From Serratia marcescens (lineage in GTDB: Bacteria > Pseudomonadota > Gammaproteobacteria > Enterobacterales > Enterobacteriaceae): a DNA stretch of 64,000 nt. Below are positions 51,981-64,000 of this stretch, piece by piece. Under the pieces are notes generated by a model, which ran no database searches, was not told where the DNA came from, and was given only the letters and a program-made list of their open reading frames with translations. The stretch spans positions 62,001 to 126,000 of the forward strand of contig JADMXW010000004.1 in NCBI GenBank assembly GCA_015548865.1, written 5' to 3'. Position 1 is the first letter of the stretch. Every line of letters begins with the position of its first letter. Position numbers and translations under genes: made by a program.

Positions 51981-52170
51981 CCGATGAGATAACGGGCAAA
52001 CCTGTTTGGCATAGGCGTGTTTCCCAGTGCATCAAACTGGGGAGCCGCTACGCCGCCATTGCTGCACTTCATCTGACAGCGGCCTTTGTCAACATTCAGA
52101 GGGTGAGCATATGAACGCCCTCTGTTTTGCAAGGCATCTTCTGAAATTTTATCTTTCTCCTGGTGTTAGG

Positions 52171-52200
52171 TTAACGGTTTTGTTCGTTGGCGCGTATAAT
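52171..52200 (+). promoter_or_regulatory. Probable cmk-rpsA promoter
   Basis: A perfect TATAAT (52195-52200) lies 18 bp after TTAACG (52171-52176). The expected start is near 52207, about 50 nt before cmk. Confidence 0.55.
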
Positions 52201-52256
52201 GAGGCACCGTAAGTCGTAACAGACCTCGCGGTTGACCCGAGTAATAGGAGAAAGAG

Positions 52257-52946
52257 ATGGCGGTAACGGCACCGGTAATAACGGTTGATGGGCCGAGTGG
52301 CGCAGGCAAAGGAACGCTATGCAAGGCGTTGGCAGAAACATTGCAGTGGAATTTGTTGGATTCGGGCGCGATTTATCGCGTGCTCGCCTTGGCCGCCCTG
52401 CATCATCAGGTTGATATCGGTTCAGAAGAAGCGTTAGTGCCATTGGCTTCGCACCTTGATGTGCGCTTTGTTGCTGAGGAAGGGCAACTGAAAGTGATTT
52501 TGGAAGGCGAGGATGTCAGTAACGAAATTCGTAATGAGACCGTCGGAAACACGGCCTCTCAGGCTGCGGCTTTTCCTCGTGTACGAGAAGCGTTACTCCG
52601 CCGTCAGCGCGCATTTCGAGAAGCTCCGGGGCTGGTGGCGGATGGTCGCGATATGGGGACTGTGGTGTTTCCTGATGCGCCAGTGAAAATTTTTTTGGAT
52701 GCCAGCGCGGAAGAACGCGCACAACGACGCATGCTACAGTTGCAGGAAAAAGGCTTTAATGTTAACTTTGAACGTCTTTTGTCCGAGATAAAAGAACGGG
52801 ATGCGCGCGATCGGAGTCGTCCGGTAGCGCCGTTAGTCCCTGCCGCGGATGCGCTGGTATTGGATTCGACCAATATGTCGATCGATGACGTTATTGCGAA
52901 ATCGCTCTCTTATGCGCACAAAATCCTTGCTCAATCACAGGGTTGA
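52257..52946 (+). CDS. cmk: Cytidylate kinase
   Basis: Phosphorylates CMP and dCMP. 229 residues (E. coli 227). The P-loop GPSGAGKG is at residues 12-19, and [16 protein letters not shown] and [13 protein letters not shown] form the nucleotide pocket. AGGAGAAAGAG precedes ATG 52257. It lies upstream of rpsA, as in E. coli, and can contribute to rpsA transcription. Confidence 0.97.
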   Translation: MAVTAPVITVDGPSGAGKGTLCKALAETLQWNLLDSGAIYRVLALAALHHQVDIGSEEALVPLASHLDVRFVAEEGQLKVILEGEDVSNEIRNETVGNTASQAAAFPRVREALLRRQRAFREAPGLVADGRDMGTVVFPDAPVKIFLDASAEERAQRRMLQLQEKGFNVNFERLLSEIKERDARDRSRPVAPLVPAADALVLDSTNMSIDDVIAKSLSYAHKILAQSQG

Positions 52947-53069
52947 TTGAGGGGCGGTATAGAATTGTTTTTTTAACCTTGTTGTAAGGATAACAGCAGG
53001 GCATGTGAAACAACCCCATCAAGCAGGATGCCAGATGGACGTTAAATTGAAACCCTTAAGATTAACAAC

Positions 53070-54743
53070 ATGACTGAATCTTTTGCTCAACTCTTTGAAG
53101 AATCGCTGAAAGAAATCGAAACTCGTCCGGGTTCCATCGTTCGCGGCGTTGTCGTTGCTATTGATAAAGATGTCGTACTGGTTGACGCCGGTTTGAAATC
53201 AGAATCTGCCATTCCGGTAGAGCAATTCAAAAACGCACAAGGCGAACTCGAAATCCAGGTGGGTGACGAAATTGACGTTGCCCTGGACGCGGTAGAAGAC
53301 GGTTTCGGCGAGACGCTGCTGTCTCGTGAGAAAGCGAAACGCCACGAAGCATGGCTGATGCTGGAAAAAGCCTACGAAGAAGCAGCGACTGTTACCGGTG
53401 TTATCAACGGTAAAGTGAAAGGCGGCTTCACGGTTGAACTGAACGGCATCCGTGCGTTCCTGCCGGGTTCTCTGGTTGACGTTCGTCCGGTTCGCGACAC
53501 GCTGCACCTGGAAGGCAAAGAGCTTGAGTTTAAAGTGATCAAGCTGGATCAGAAACGCAACAACGTTGTGGTTTCCCGCCGTGCCGTTATCGAATCTGAG
53601 AACAGTGCTGAGCGCGATCAACTGCTGGAAAACCTGCAAGAAGGCATGGAAGTTAAAGGTATCGTTAAGAACCTCACTGACTACGGTGCATTCGTTGACC
53701 TGGGTGGCGTTGATGGTCTGCTGCATATCACTGATATGGCGTGGAAACGCGTTAAACATCCGAGCGAAATCGTCAATGTTGGCGATGAGATCACTGTAAA
53801 AGTGCTGAAGTTCGACCGCGAACGTACTCGTGTGTCCTTGGGCCTGAAACAGCTGGGCGAAGATCCGTGGGTTGCTATCGCTAAGCGCTACCCGGAAAAC
53901 ACCCGTCTGACTGGTCGTGTGACTAACCTGACTGATTACGGCTGCTTCGTAGAAATCGAAGAAGGCGTAGAAGGTCTGGTACACGTATCCGAAATGGATT
54001 GGACCAACAAAAACATCCATCCGTCCAAAGTGGTTAACGTGGGTGACGTGGTTGAAGTTATGGTTCTGGACATCGACGAAGAACGTCGTCGTATTTCTCT
54101 GGGCCTGAAACAATGCAAATCCAACCCGTGGCAGCAATTCGCTGAAACCCATAACAAGGGTGACCGCGTTGAAGGTAAGATCAAGTCGATCACTGACTTT
54201 GGTATCTTCATCGGTCTGGATGGCGGCATCGATGGTCTGGTGCACCTGTCCGACATCTCTTGGAACGTGGCTGGCGAAGAAGCCGTTCGCGAATACAAGA
54301 AAGGTGACGAAATCGCCGCTGTTGTGTTGCAGGTTGACGCAGAACGCGAGCGCATCTCCTTGGGCGTTAAGCAACTGGCCGAAGACCCGTTCAATAACTA
54401 TCTGTCACTGAACAAAAAAGGTGCGATCGTAACGGGTAAAGTCACTGCAGTTGACGCGAAAGGTGCTACAGTTGAATTAGCAGATGGCGTTGAAGGTTAC
54501 CTGCGCGCTTCTGAAGCTTCTCGTGACCGTGTAGAAGATGCTACGCTGGTTCTGAACGTGGGTGATGCTGTTGAAGCGAAATACACTGGTGTAGATCGCA
54601 AAAACCGCGTAGTAAGCCTGTCTGTACGTGCGAAAGACGAAGCTGACGAAAAAGATGCTATCGCTTCCGTAAACAACAAGCAGGAAGAAGGCAACTTCTC
54701 CAGCGCAATGGCTGAAGCATTCAAAGCAGCTAAAGGCGAGTAA
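53070..54743 (+). CDS. rpsA: 30S ribosomal protein S1
   Basis: Large mRNA-binding ribosomal protein with six S1 (OB-fold) repeats; 557 residues, as in E. coli. Repeats are visible through recurring [15 protein letters not shown], [13 protein letters not shown] and VxVxxxDxExxRxSLGLKQ patterns. The 123-bp leader is AT-rich with no canonical strong ribosome-binding site, fitting S1 autoregulation of its own translation. Codon bias is extreme, giving a spurious 391-codon frame on the other strand. Confidence 0.99.
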   Translation: MTESFAQLFEESLKEIETRPGSIVRGVVVAIDKDVVLVDAGLKSESAIPVEQFKNAQGELEIQVGDEIDVALDAVEDGFGETLLSREKAKRHEAWLMLEKAYEEAATVTGVINGKVKGGFTVELNGIRAFLPGSLVDVRPVRDTLHLEGKELEFKVIKLDQKRNNVVVSRRAVIESENSAERDQLLENLQEGMEVKGIVKNLTDYGAFVDLGGVDGLLHITDMAWKRVKHPSEIVNVGDEITVKVLKFDRERTRVSLGLKQLGEDPWVAIAKRYPENTRLTGRVTNLTDYGCFVEIEEGVEGLVHVSEMDWTNKNIHPSKVVNVGDVVEVMVLDIDEERRRISLGLKQCKSNPWQQFAETHNKGDRVEGKIKSITDFGIFIGLDGGIDGLVHLSDISWNVAGEEAVREYKKGDEIAAVVLQVDAERERISLGVKQLAEDPFNNYLSLNKKGAIVTGKVTAVDAKGATVELADGVEGYLRASEASRDRVEDATLVLNVGDAVEAKYTGVDRKNRVVSLSVRAKDEADEKDAIASVNNKQEEGNFSSAMAEAFKAAKGE

Positions 54744-54750
54744 TAGGGTG

Positions 54751-54780
54751 GAGTGAGCCGGTCATTCGGCTGGCTCACTC
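54751..54780 (+). terminator. Hairpin after rpsA
   Basis: GAGTGAGCC (54751-54759) pairs with GGCTCACTC (54772-54780); the downstream TGTTAC is only weakly T-rich. It may be a processing hairpin or partial terminator before ihfB. Confidence 0.65.
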
Positions 54781-54843
54781 TGTTACGGTAGTAAGTCAAT
54801 CGTGGCTATCCAATATTGAAATAACCACGCACTTGGAGGAATT

Positions 54844-55128
54844 ATGACCAAGTCTGAACTGATCGAAAGACTTGCTGGACAGCAATCTCATATCCCGGCC
54901 AAGGTGGTTGAGGATGCAGTGAAAGAGATGCTCGAACAGATGGCGGCAACGCTGGCTGATGGCGATCGTATTGAGATCCGAGGGTTCGGCAGTTTTTCAC
55001 TTCACTACCGTGCACCACGCGTTGGACGCAATCCGAAAACGGGTGAGAAGGTGGAACTGGAAGGTAAATATGTCCCCCATTTCAAACCGGGTAAGGAACT
55101 GCGCGATCGTGCAAATATTTACGGCTGA
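54844..55128 (+). CDS. ihfB: Integration host factor subunit beta
   Basis: DNA-bending HU/IHF family protein forming the IHF heterodimer with IhfA. 94 residues. The DNA-binding beta arm reads [20 protein letters not shown], with the intercalating proline in RNPKTG. GGAGG lies just before ATG 54844. Followed by a strong terminator; linkage to rpsA is conserved in enterics. Confidence 0.98.
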   Translation: MTKSELIERLAGQQSHIPAKVVEDAVKEMLEQMAATLADGDRIEIRGFGSFSLHYRAPRVGRNPKTGEKVELEGKYVPHFKPGKELRDRANIYG

Positions 55129-55198
55129 TAGGCTGAAATAAATTTGCACGGGAGACCGTGGTATTACTTGCAATAGACTGTATTGTTTGACTTTTCTT

Positions 55199-55227
55199 AA
55201 AGGCATCCCTTAATGGATGCCTTTTTT
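55199..55227 (+). terminator. ihfB terminator
   Basis: A perfect 10-bp stem AAAGGCATCC/GGATGCCTTT with loop CTTAAT and a following T run, 70 bp after ihfB. Confidence 0.9.
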
Positions 55228-55301
55228 ATTGCCGTAAAATTTAACTATCTTGCAATCGTTGCCAATATTGCGAGGTTTCCGCCAAATGCGTAAAGCGCCA
55301 A

Positions 55302-55329
55302 TAAACCCGTCACTTACATCAGCCGATAA
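55302..55329 (+). promoter_or_regulatory. Flagellar sigma-28 (FliA) promoter of the chemoreceptor gene
   Basis: TAAA (55302-55305) and an exact GCCGATAA -10 (55322-55329), separated by 16 bp. The FliA consensus is TAAAGTTT-N11-GCCGATAA (15 bp between the same blocks), so the spacing is one longer. The expected start is near 55336, 30 nt before the gene. Confidence 0.75.
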
Positions 55330-55365
55330 CCTCATTAAGTGTATGGCTACTTTGTAAGGGGTATC

Positions 55366-56985
55366 ATGTTGAAAAATATATCGATTCGTACTGGTCTATT
55401 GGCTTTACTCGGAGTGATGGCTGCACTGTTACTACTGGTTAGCGCCACGGGCATCATTGCCATCAATAAAAGCTACGATGCTTTGCAGGTGATAAATCGT
55501 ATTCAGGGCGTGGAGTTAGGAAACTTGGCAAGCAGTAATACCAATATGCAGCGCGTGCGTGTTGCCGCCTCTTTTGCTATTCGCGCATTAGAAACACAAC
55601 AGTGGGATGATGCCATGGCTGCTGCTGGCCGTTCTGGACAATATGCCATGGCTGCGAAAGAAGATTTAGACCGTTTTTTTGCTGCAACCAAAGGTACTGG
55701 ACAGGGAGAAGTATTAGCTCGGGATATCGCAGAATCTTATAAAAATTATTACGAAAATGGCATCTTACCGATGCTGGATGCATTAAAAAACCGGGACATT
55801 GAGCGTTATTATCAATATCAGGTTACCCAGCTTAAGCAACTCGGGACCGTGTTTGACAAAGCAAACAAAACCTATTTTGACTATGCGCAACAGGCTGGAG
55901 TAAATCAACTCACTCAGGCATCTGAAGGGCGGGTGCGGATGCTGTGGCTTATCGGTGTATGCTGTGCTGCAGTTGTCGTACTGATTGTTATTTCGTGGTT
56001 GATGCTGCGCTCACTGTTGCTCAAACCATTGACCAACGCCATAAACCACTTGGAGTTTGTGGCGGCGGGAGATTTAACCCAAACGTTGCCTGAGTCGGTA
56101 GGGAATGAGCTGGGTAGATTAAACAGCGCATTGCACGATATGCAGCAATCGTTATCACATTCAGTGGTGCGCGTGCGGGAAGCCAGCGAGCAGATTGATG
56201 TAGGTAGCAGAGAGTTGGCGCAGGGTAATGAAGATTTGTCTCGCCGTACCGAGGAGTCAGCCGCTTCGTTGCAAGAAACCGCCGCCAGCATGGAGCAACT
56301 GACAGCTACCGTAAGAAACAACGCTGACAATGCGCGGCAAGGACATGCTCTGGCCGAGAATGTGGCGGAAACAGCTCTGCAAGGCAACAAAGTTGTGCAA
56401 GAAGTAATGGCGAAGATGCAGGAGATTGCAACCAGTGCCAACAGTATTGGCAACATTCTCGGTGTGATCGACGGCATTGCTTTTCAAACTAACATATTGG
56501 CATTGAATGCGGCTGTGGAGGCGGCGCGTGCCGGAGAGCAAGGGCGCGGGTTTGCGGTTGTCGCAAACGAAGTAAGAACGTTGGCACAGCGCAGTGCGCA
56601 AGCTTCCAAAGAGATTCATGCCTTGATTGTAGATTCCAATGCGCGAGTCAACGAAGGGTCACATTTGACAACACAGGCGAGTGAAACCATGTCAGCCATT
56701 TCTAGTCAGATAGTTAACGTTAATGCGTTGATGAAGGAGATTGCGCAAGCATCCCAAGAGCAGAGTCACGGTATTGATCAGGTAAATATTGCCGTCACTC
56801 AGATGGAGGTGGTTGCGCAGCAAAATGCGGCGCTGGTTGAGGAAGCTACGATGGCAACACGGTCGTTGGAAGAGCAATCAAAACAACTGATTCTGGCAAT
56901 GGATACGTTTAAAGTTCGACGTGCGAATCCATTGCCGGGCGCATCGTTGCCGTCATCGGCACTGCTGGCGCATTCTTCGTTGTAA
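55366..56985 (+). CDS. Methyl-accepting chemotaxis protein (Tar/Tsr-type)
   Basis: A 539-residue transmembrane chemoreceptor. TM1 covers about residues 11-33 and TM2 about 192-214. Between them is a roughly 155-residue periplasmic four-helix (TarH-type) ligand domain. A HAMP domain follows ([20 protein letters not shown]). The long methylation/signalling coiled coil has the hairpin tip [20 protein letters not shown] and [20 protein letters not shown] for CheA/CheW contact. The end (LLAHSSL) lacks the NWETF pentapeptide that tethers CheR/CheB. AAGGGG precedes ATG 55366. Ligand unknown. It lies alone after ihfB, where E. coli has ycaI-msbA. Confidence 0.93.
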   Translation: MLKNISIRTGLLALLGVMAALLLLVSATGIIAINKSYDALQVINRIQGVELGNLASSNTNMQRVRVAASFAIRALETQQWDDAMAAAGRSGQYAMAAKEDLDRFFAATKGTGQGEVLARDIAESYKNYYENGILPMLDALKNRDIERYYQYQVTQLKQLGTVFDKANKTYFDYAQQAGVNQLTQASEGRVRMLWLIGVCCAAVVVLIVISWLMLRSLLLKPLTNAINHLEFVAAGDLTQTLPESVGNELGRLNSALHDMQQSLSHSVVRVREASEQIDVGSRELAQGNEDLSRRTEESAASLQETAASMEQLTATVRNNADNARQGHALAENVAETALQGNKVVQEVMAKMQEIATSANSIGNILGVIDGIAFQTNILALNAAVEAARAGEQGRGFAVVANEVRTLAQRSAQASKEIHALIVDSNARVNEGSHLTTQASETMSAISSQIVNVNALMKEIAQASQEQSHGIDQVNIAVTQMEVVAQQNAALVEEATMATRSLEEQSKQLILAMDTFKVRRANPLPGASLPSSALLAHSSL

Positions 56986-56992
56986 TTTGCTG

Positions 56993-57234
56993 TACCCTAA
57001 ATAATTCGTGTTGCAGGACAAGATGTTAACGTTTTAAACGGCGCTTGCGCTGGCCGTAGGGTGAGATCCATTCCTCCTGATGCGCTTACTCAGGTCAGTG
57101 CTTCGTGTGACAAATCTGCCGGGAGCTGATGTGAATACTGCTTGCGGCGGACGCGTGAGAGGTGAGACTCAGGAGTGGGATGAATCGCGATTGACGGCAA
57201 GACACAAATGCAATTGAAGTATGATGGGTATATA
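56993..57234 (-). repeat. Miniature repeat element, copy 4
   Basis: Left end TACCCTAAATAATTCGTGTT and right end AATTGAAGTATGATGGGTATA, in the same orientation as copy 3. The left 60 bp closely match copy 3 (CGGCGCTTGCGCTGGCC block). About 242 bp, filling most of the gap between the chemoreceptor gene and hisIE. Confidence 0.85.
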
Positions 57235-57247
57235 AAGCTATCAATGA

Positions 57248-57277
57248 GGGAAATTTCGGTGTTGGCCGAAATTTCCC
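57248..57277 (-). terminator. Hairpin at the end of the his operon
   Basis: A perfect 12-bp stem GGGAAATTTCGG/CCGAAATTTCCC with loop TGTTGG, 15 bp after the hisIE stop. The minus-strand trailer is only weakly T-rich, but position argues for the his terminator. Confidence 0.75.
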
Positions 57278-57291
57278 TTGTGGTAATACGA

Positions 57292-57899
57292 CTATTTGGT
57301 ATGGCGCGCTTTCAGTCGGCTGATAATGGTTGCCAAATCCAACTCCTGATCTTGCAATAACACCAGCAGGTGATACATCAGATCAGCGGCTTCGTTAGTG
57401 AGCTCTTCCGTATCATGCACCGTAGCGGCTAGCGCCGTTTCAAGCCCTTCTTCACCGACTTTTTGTGCAATACGTTTGGTGCCGCTGGCATACAGTTTTG
57501 CGGTATAAGAGCTGGCAGGGGCTGCCTGTTTGCGACTCGCTAACAATTGTTCTAGCTGATGTAAAAAAAGCCACTCATGCTGTGCGGGTGAGAAGCAACT
57601 GCTGGTACCCTGATGACAGGTCGGGCCTATGGGATTCGCCAACACCAACAGGCTGTCATTGTCGCAGTCCGGTGTGATGCTCACTACGTTAAGGAAGTGG
57701 CCGGACGATTCCCCTTTGGTCCACAGTCGCTGCTTGGTTCGCGAATAAAAGGTGACCTTACCGCTTTGCTCAGTGGCTTCTAGCGCGTCCTGATTCATGT
57801 AGCCCAGCATCAATACTTCACCGGATACTGCATGTTGCACAATGGCTGGGATCATCCCGCCAGTTTTTTCCCAATCGAGTTGGGCCTTCTGTTGTTGGC

Positions 57900-57906
<7 letters not shown>
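57292..57906 (-). CDS. hisI: Bifunctional phosphoribosyl-AMP cyclohydrolase / phosphoribosyl-ATP pyrophosphatase
   Basis: HisIE catalyses steps 2 and 3 of histidine synthesis. 204 residues. The N-terminal HisI domain has [20 protein letters not shown] and the metal-binding cysteines of CHQGTSSCF; the C-terminal HisE domain has [20 protein letters not shown] and [15 protein letters not shown]-like sequence ([18 protein letters not shown]). It starts at GTG 57906, overlapping the hisF stop. Last gene of the his operon. Confidence 0.97.
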
Positions 57907-59990
<2,084 letters not shown>

Positions 59991-59991
<1 letters not shown>

Positions 59992-61058
59992 TACAACACC
60001 CCTTTCGAACTGGGCAGCGTATCACCATCCACGCGGATGGCTTGACGCAGCGTACGGCCAAACACTTTAAACAAACTTTCTACCCGGTGGTGATCGTTAC
60101 GGCCTTTGGTTTTCAGATGCAGTGTGCAGCCCATGGCATAAGAAAGTGAACGGAAGAAGTGTTCGACCATTTCGGTGCTTAAATCACCGACGCGCTGGTA
60201 GTTAAATTCAGCTTTATATTCGAGATGTGGACGCCCGGAAATATCCAGCGCGCAGCGTGCCAGGCATTCATCCATTGGCAGGACAAAACCGAAGCGACCA
60301 ATACCACGCTTGTCTCCGAGCGCCCTGTTGAGTGCTTCACCTAATGCCAGACCGGTGTCTTCCACCGTGTGATGGTCGTCAATATAGAGATCGCCTTTGA
60401 CGTCAATATTCATACGAAAACCGCCATGAGTGGCGATTTGGTCCAGCATATGGTCAAAGAAACCGACACCCGTGTGGATCTTGCTGCCACCTTCTTGATC
60501 CAGCCACACCTCCACGTTAATGGACGTCTCACGCGTCACGCGATTCACCACTGCATGGCGGTTACGCTGAGTGAGCCTGTCGGAGATAGTCTGCCAGTCA
60601 AGGCCATCACGCTGATAGCGTAATCCGGTGATCCCCATGTTTTGCGCCAGTTGCACGTCCGTTTCACGATCGCCAATCACGTAACTGTTGGCACTGTCCA
60701 TCGGGTTTTGTTGCAAGAAGGCATCCACCAGCGCCGTTTTGGGTTTACGGCACGCGCAATTATCTACAGGGAGGTGCGGGCAAATCAGAATGTCTTCAAA
60801 CTGAATGCCCTGAGAGCTAAAGATCTGCATCATTAACTGGTGTGGCGGATCGAATGTTTCTTGTGGGAAACTCGGTGTACCGAGTCCATCTTGATTCGTG
60901 ATCATGACCAGCTTGAAACCGGCTTTCTGCAAAGTCAGCAGGGAAGGAATGACGGCAGGCTCCAGTGCCAGCTTATCCAACCGGTCAACCTGGAAGTCTT
61001 GCGGCGGCTCGGCAATCAATGTACCGTCGCGGTCAATAAAAAGAAATTTCTGTCCCAT
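59991..61058 (-). CDS. hisB: Bifunctional histidinol-phosphatase / IGP dehydratase HisB
   Basis: Fused enzyme for steps 6 and 8. 355 residues. The N-terminal HAD phosphatase has FIDRDGTLI (nucleophile Asp), [10 protein letters not shown] and the zinc-binding [15 protein letters not shown]; the C-terminal dehydratase has [30 protein letters not shown] and [11 protein letters not shown], whose histidines bind manganese. Begins 15 bp after hisC. Confidence 0.98.
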
Positions 61059-61073
61059 GTCTGCTCCTGAAGA

Positions 61074-63460
<2,387 letters not shown>

Positions 63461-63465
63461 CGCGA

Positions 63466-64000
63466 TCACTCCATCATTTTCTCGATAGGCAGCACCAAAA
63501 TGGAGCTGGCGCCCAGGGTTTTCAGCCGCTCCATCGTTTCCCAGAACAGCGTTTCGCTACTGACCATGTGCATGGCAACTCGGCTTTGATCGCCTGCCAG
63601 CGGCAGAATTGTCGGGCGTTCTGCACCCGGCAGCAACGCAATCACTTCATCCAGGCGCTCACTGGGTGCATGTAGCATGATATATTTTGATTCACGCGCC
63701 TGAATAACGCCTTGCATGCGGGTCAGCAGTTTGTCGATCAACTGTTGTTTCTCAGACGGCATATCACCATCGCGTTGAATCAGGCAGGCTTTGGAACGGT
63801 AGATAACGTCAACTTCACGCAGACCGTTGGCTTCCAACGTGGCCCCGGTTGAAACCAGATCGCAAATCGCGTCGGCTAATCCAGCGCGCGGCGCAACTTC
63901 CACTGATCCGTTTAACAGGCAGGATTTAAAATTGATCCCTTGTTTATCGAAATATTTTTTCAGCAGGTGAGGATAGGAGGTTGCTATGCGTTTGTTATTG
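63466..64000 (-). CDS. hisG: ATP phosphoribosyltransferase HisG (5' part outside window)
   Basis: First, feedback-inhibited enzyme of histidine synthesis. About 178 C-terminal residues are present; the reading frame continues open to the window edge ([20 protein letters not shown]), so the internal ATG at 63903 is not the start. The C-terminal regulatory ACT-like domain includes [19 protein letters not shown] and [14 protein letters not shown]. The his promoter and leader attenuator lie outside. Confidence 0.97.
   Translation of the reverse strand, partial: NNKRIATSYPHLLKKYFDKQGINFKSCLLNGSVEVAPRAGLADAICDLVSTGATLEANGLREVDVIYRSKACLIQRDGDMPSEKQQLIDKLLTRMQGVIQARESKYIMLHAPSERLDEVIALLPGAERPTILPLAGDQSRVAMHMVSSETLFWETMERLKTLGASSILVLPIEKMME

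Noticed and set aside
53199-54374. 391-codon open frame on the minus strand
   Set aside because: It is antisense to rpsA, another highly biased gene, and mirrors its S1 repeats.

Overview
The window is a chromosomal segment of an enterobacterium. Gene order and protein content fit the soft-rot/plant-associated Pectobacteriaceae (Dickeya, Pectobacterium, Brenneria, Lonsdalea) better than Escherichia. Almost every housekeeping gene has an obvious E. coli counterpart of near-identical length, in blocks collinear with the 18-21 min region of E. coli: potHI-ybjO-rlmC-artJMQIP-hcr-hcp-ybjD-cspD-clpSA-infA-aat-cydCD-trxB-lrp-ftsK-lolA-rarA-serS-ycaD-pflAB-focA-ycaO-serC-aroA-cmk-rpsA-ihfB. A miniature repeat whose termini I recall from Pectobacterium, Dickeya and Serratia occurs four times. 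The genus is an inference; no rRNA or other decisive marker is present.

Layout. (1) 1-2173: end of the putrescine importer operon (potH partial, potI) and ybjO. (2) 2257-8918: rlmC, then the arginine ABC system, in which artJ is separated from artPIQM by a divergent MFS exporter; tandem ARG boxes lie in front of artJ. (3) 9303-11447: an accessory pair, polysaccharide deacetylase plus GT4 glycosyltransferase. (4) 11489-17163: hcr-hcp (nitrosative stress, with NsrR- and FNR-like sites), an orphan protein with a eukaryote-type F-box motif, and ybjD. (5) 17461-20739: cspD, clpS, clpA. (6) 20740-21763: an AT-rich patch with one unknown gene where E. coli has tRNA serW. (7) 21764-27823: infA, aat, cydC, cydD, trxB, all leftward. 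(8) 28371-37496: lrp, ftsK, lolA, rarA, serS, ycaD, rightward. (9) 37513-42698: an accessory catabolic locus made of a LysR regulator divergent from an NCS1 permease, a DUF917/thiohydantoin-desulfurase-like protein and a HyuA-like hydantoinase. (10) 42755-49182: pflA, pflB, focA (anaerobic pyruvate and formate metabolism) and ycaO, leftward. (11) 49452-55128: serC-aroA, cmk-rpsA-ihfB. (12) 55366-64000: a methyl-accepting chemotaxis protein with a flagellar-sigma promoter, then the distal his operon (hisIE, F, A, H, B, C, D, partial G) on the minus strand. Joining ihfB to his is a synteny break relative to E. coli.

How genes work together: ArtJ/ArtI feed ArtQM-ArtP; ClpS is the N-degron adaptor for ClpA, encoded just upstream; CydDC and TrxB are both thiol-redox functions; PflA activates PflB, whose formate leaves through FocA; SerC and AroA supply serine/pyridoxine and aromatic precursors; HisG to HisIE form one pathway with overlapping cistrons.

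Most novel candidates: the F-box-domain protein (14493-15407), the NCS1 permease/DUF917/HyuA locus lacking an adjacent HyuB together with a perfect 15-bp dyad in its control region (38562-38596), the unknown gene in the AT-rich clpA-infA gap, and the four-copy miniature element family, one copy of which ends 21 bp before the serS start codon.
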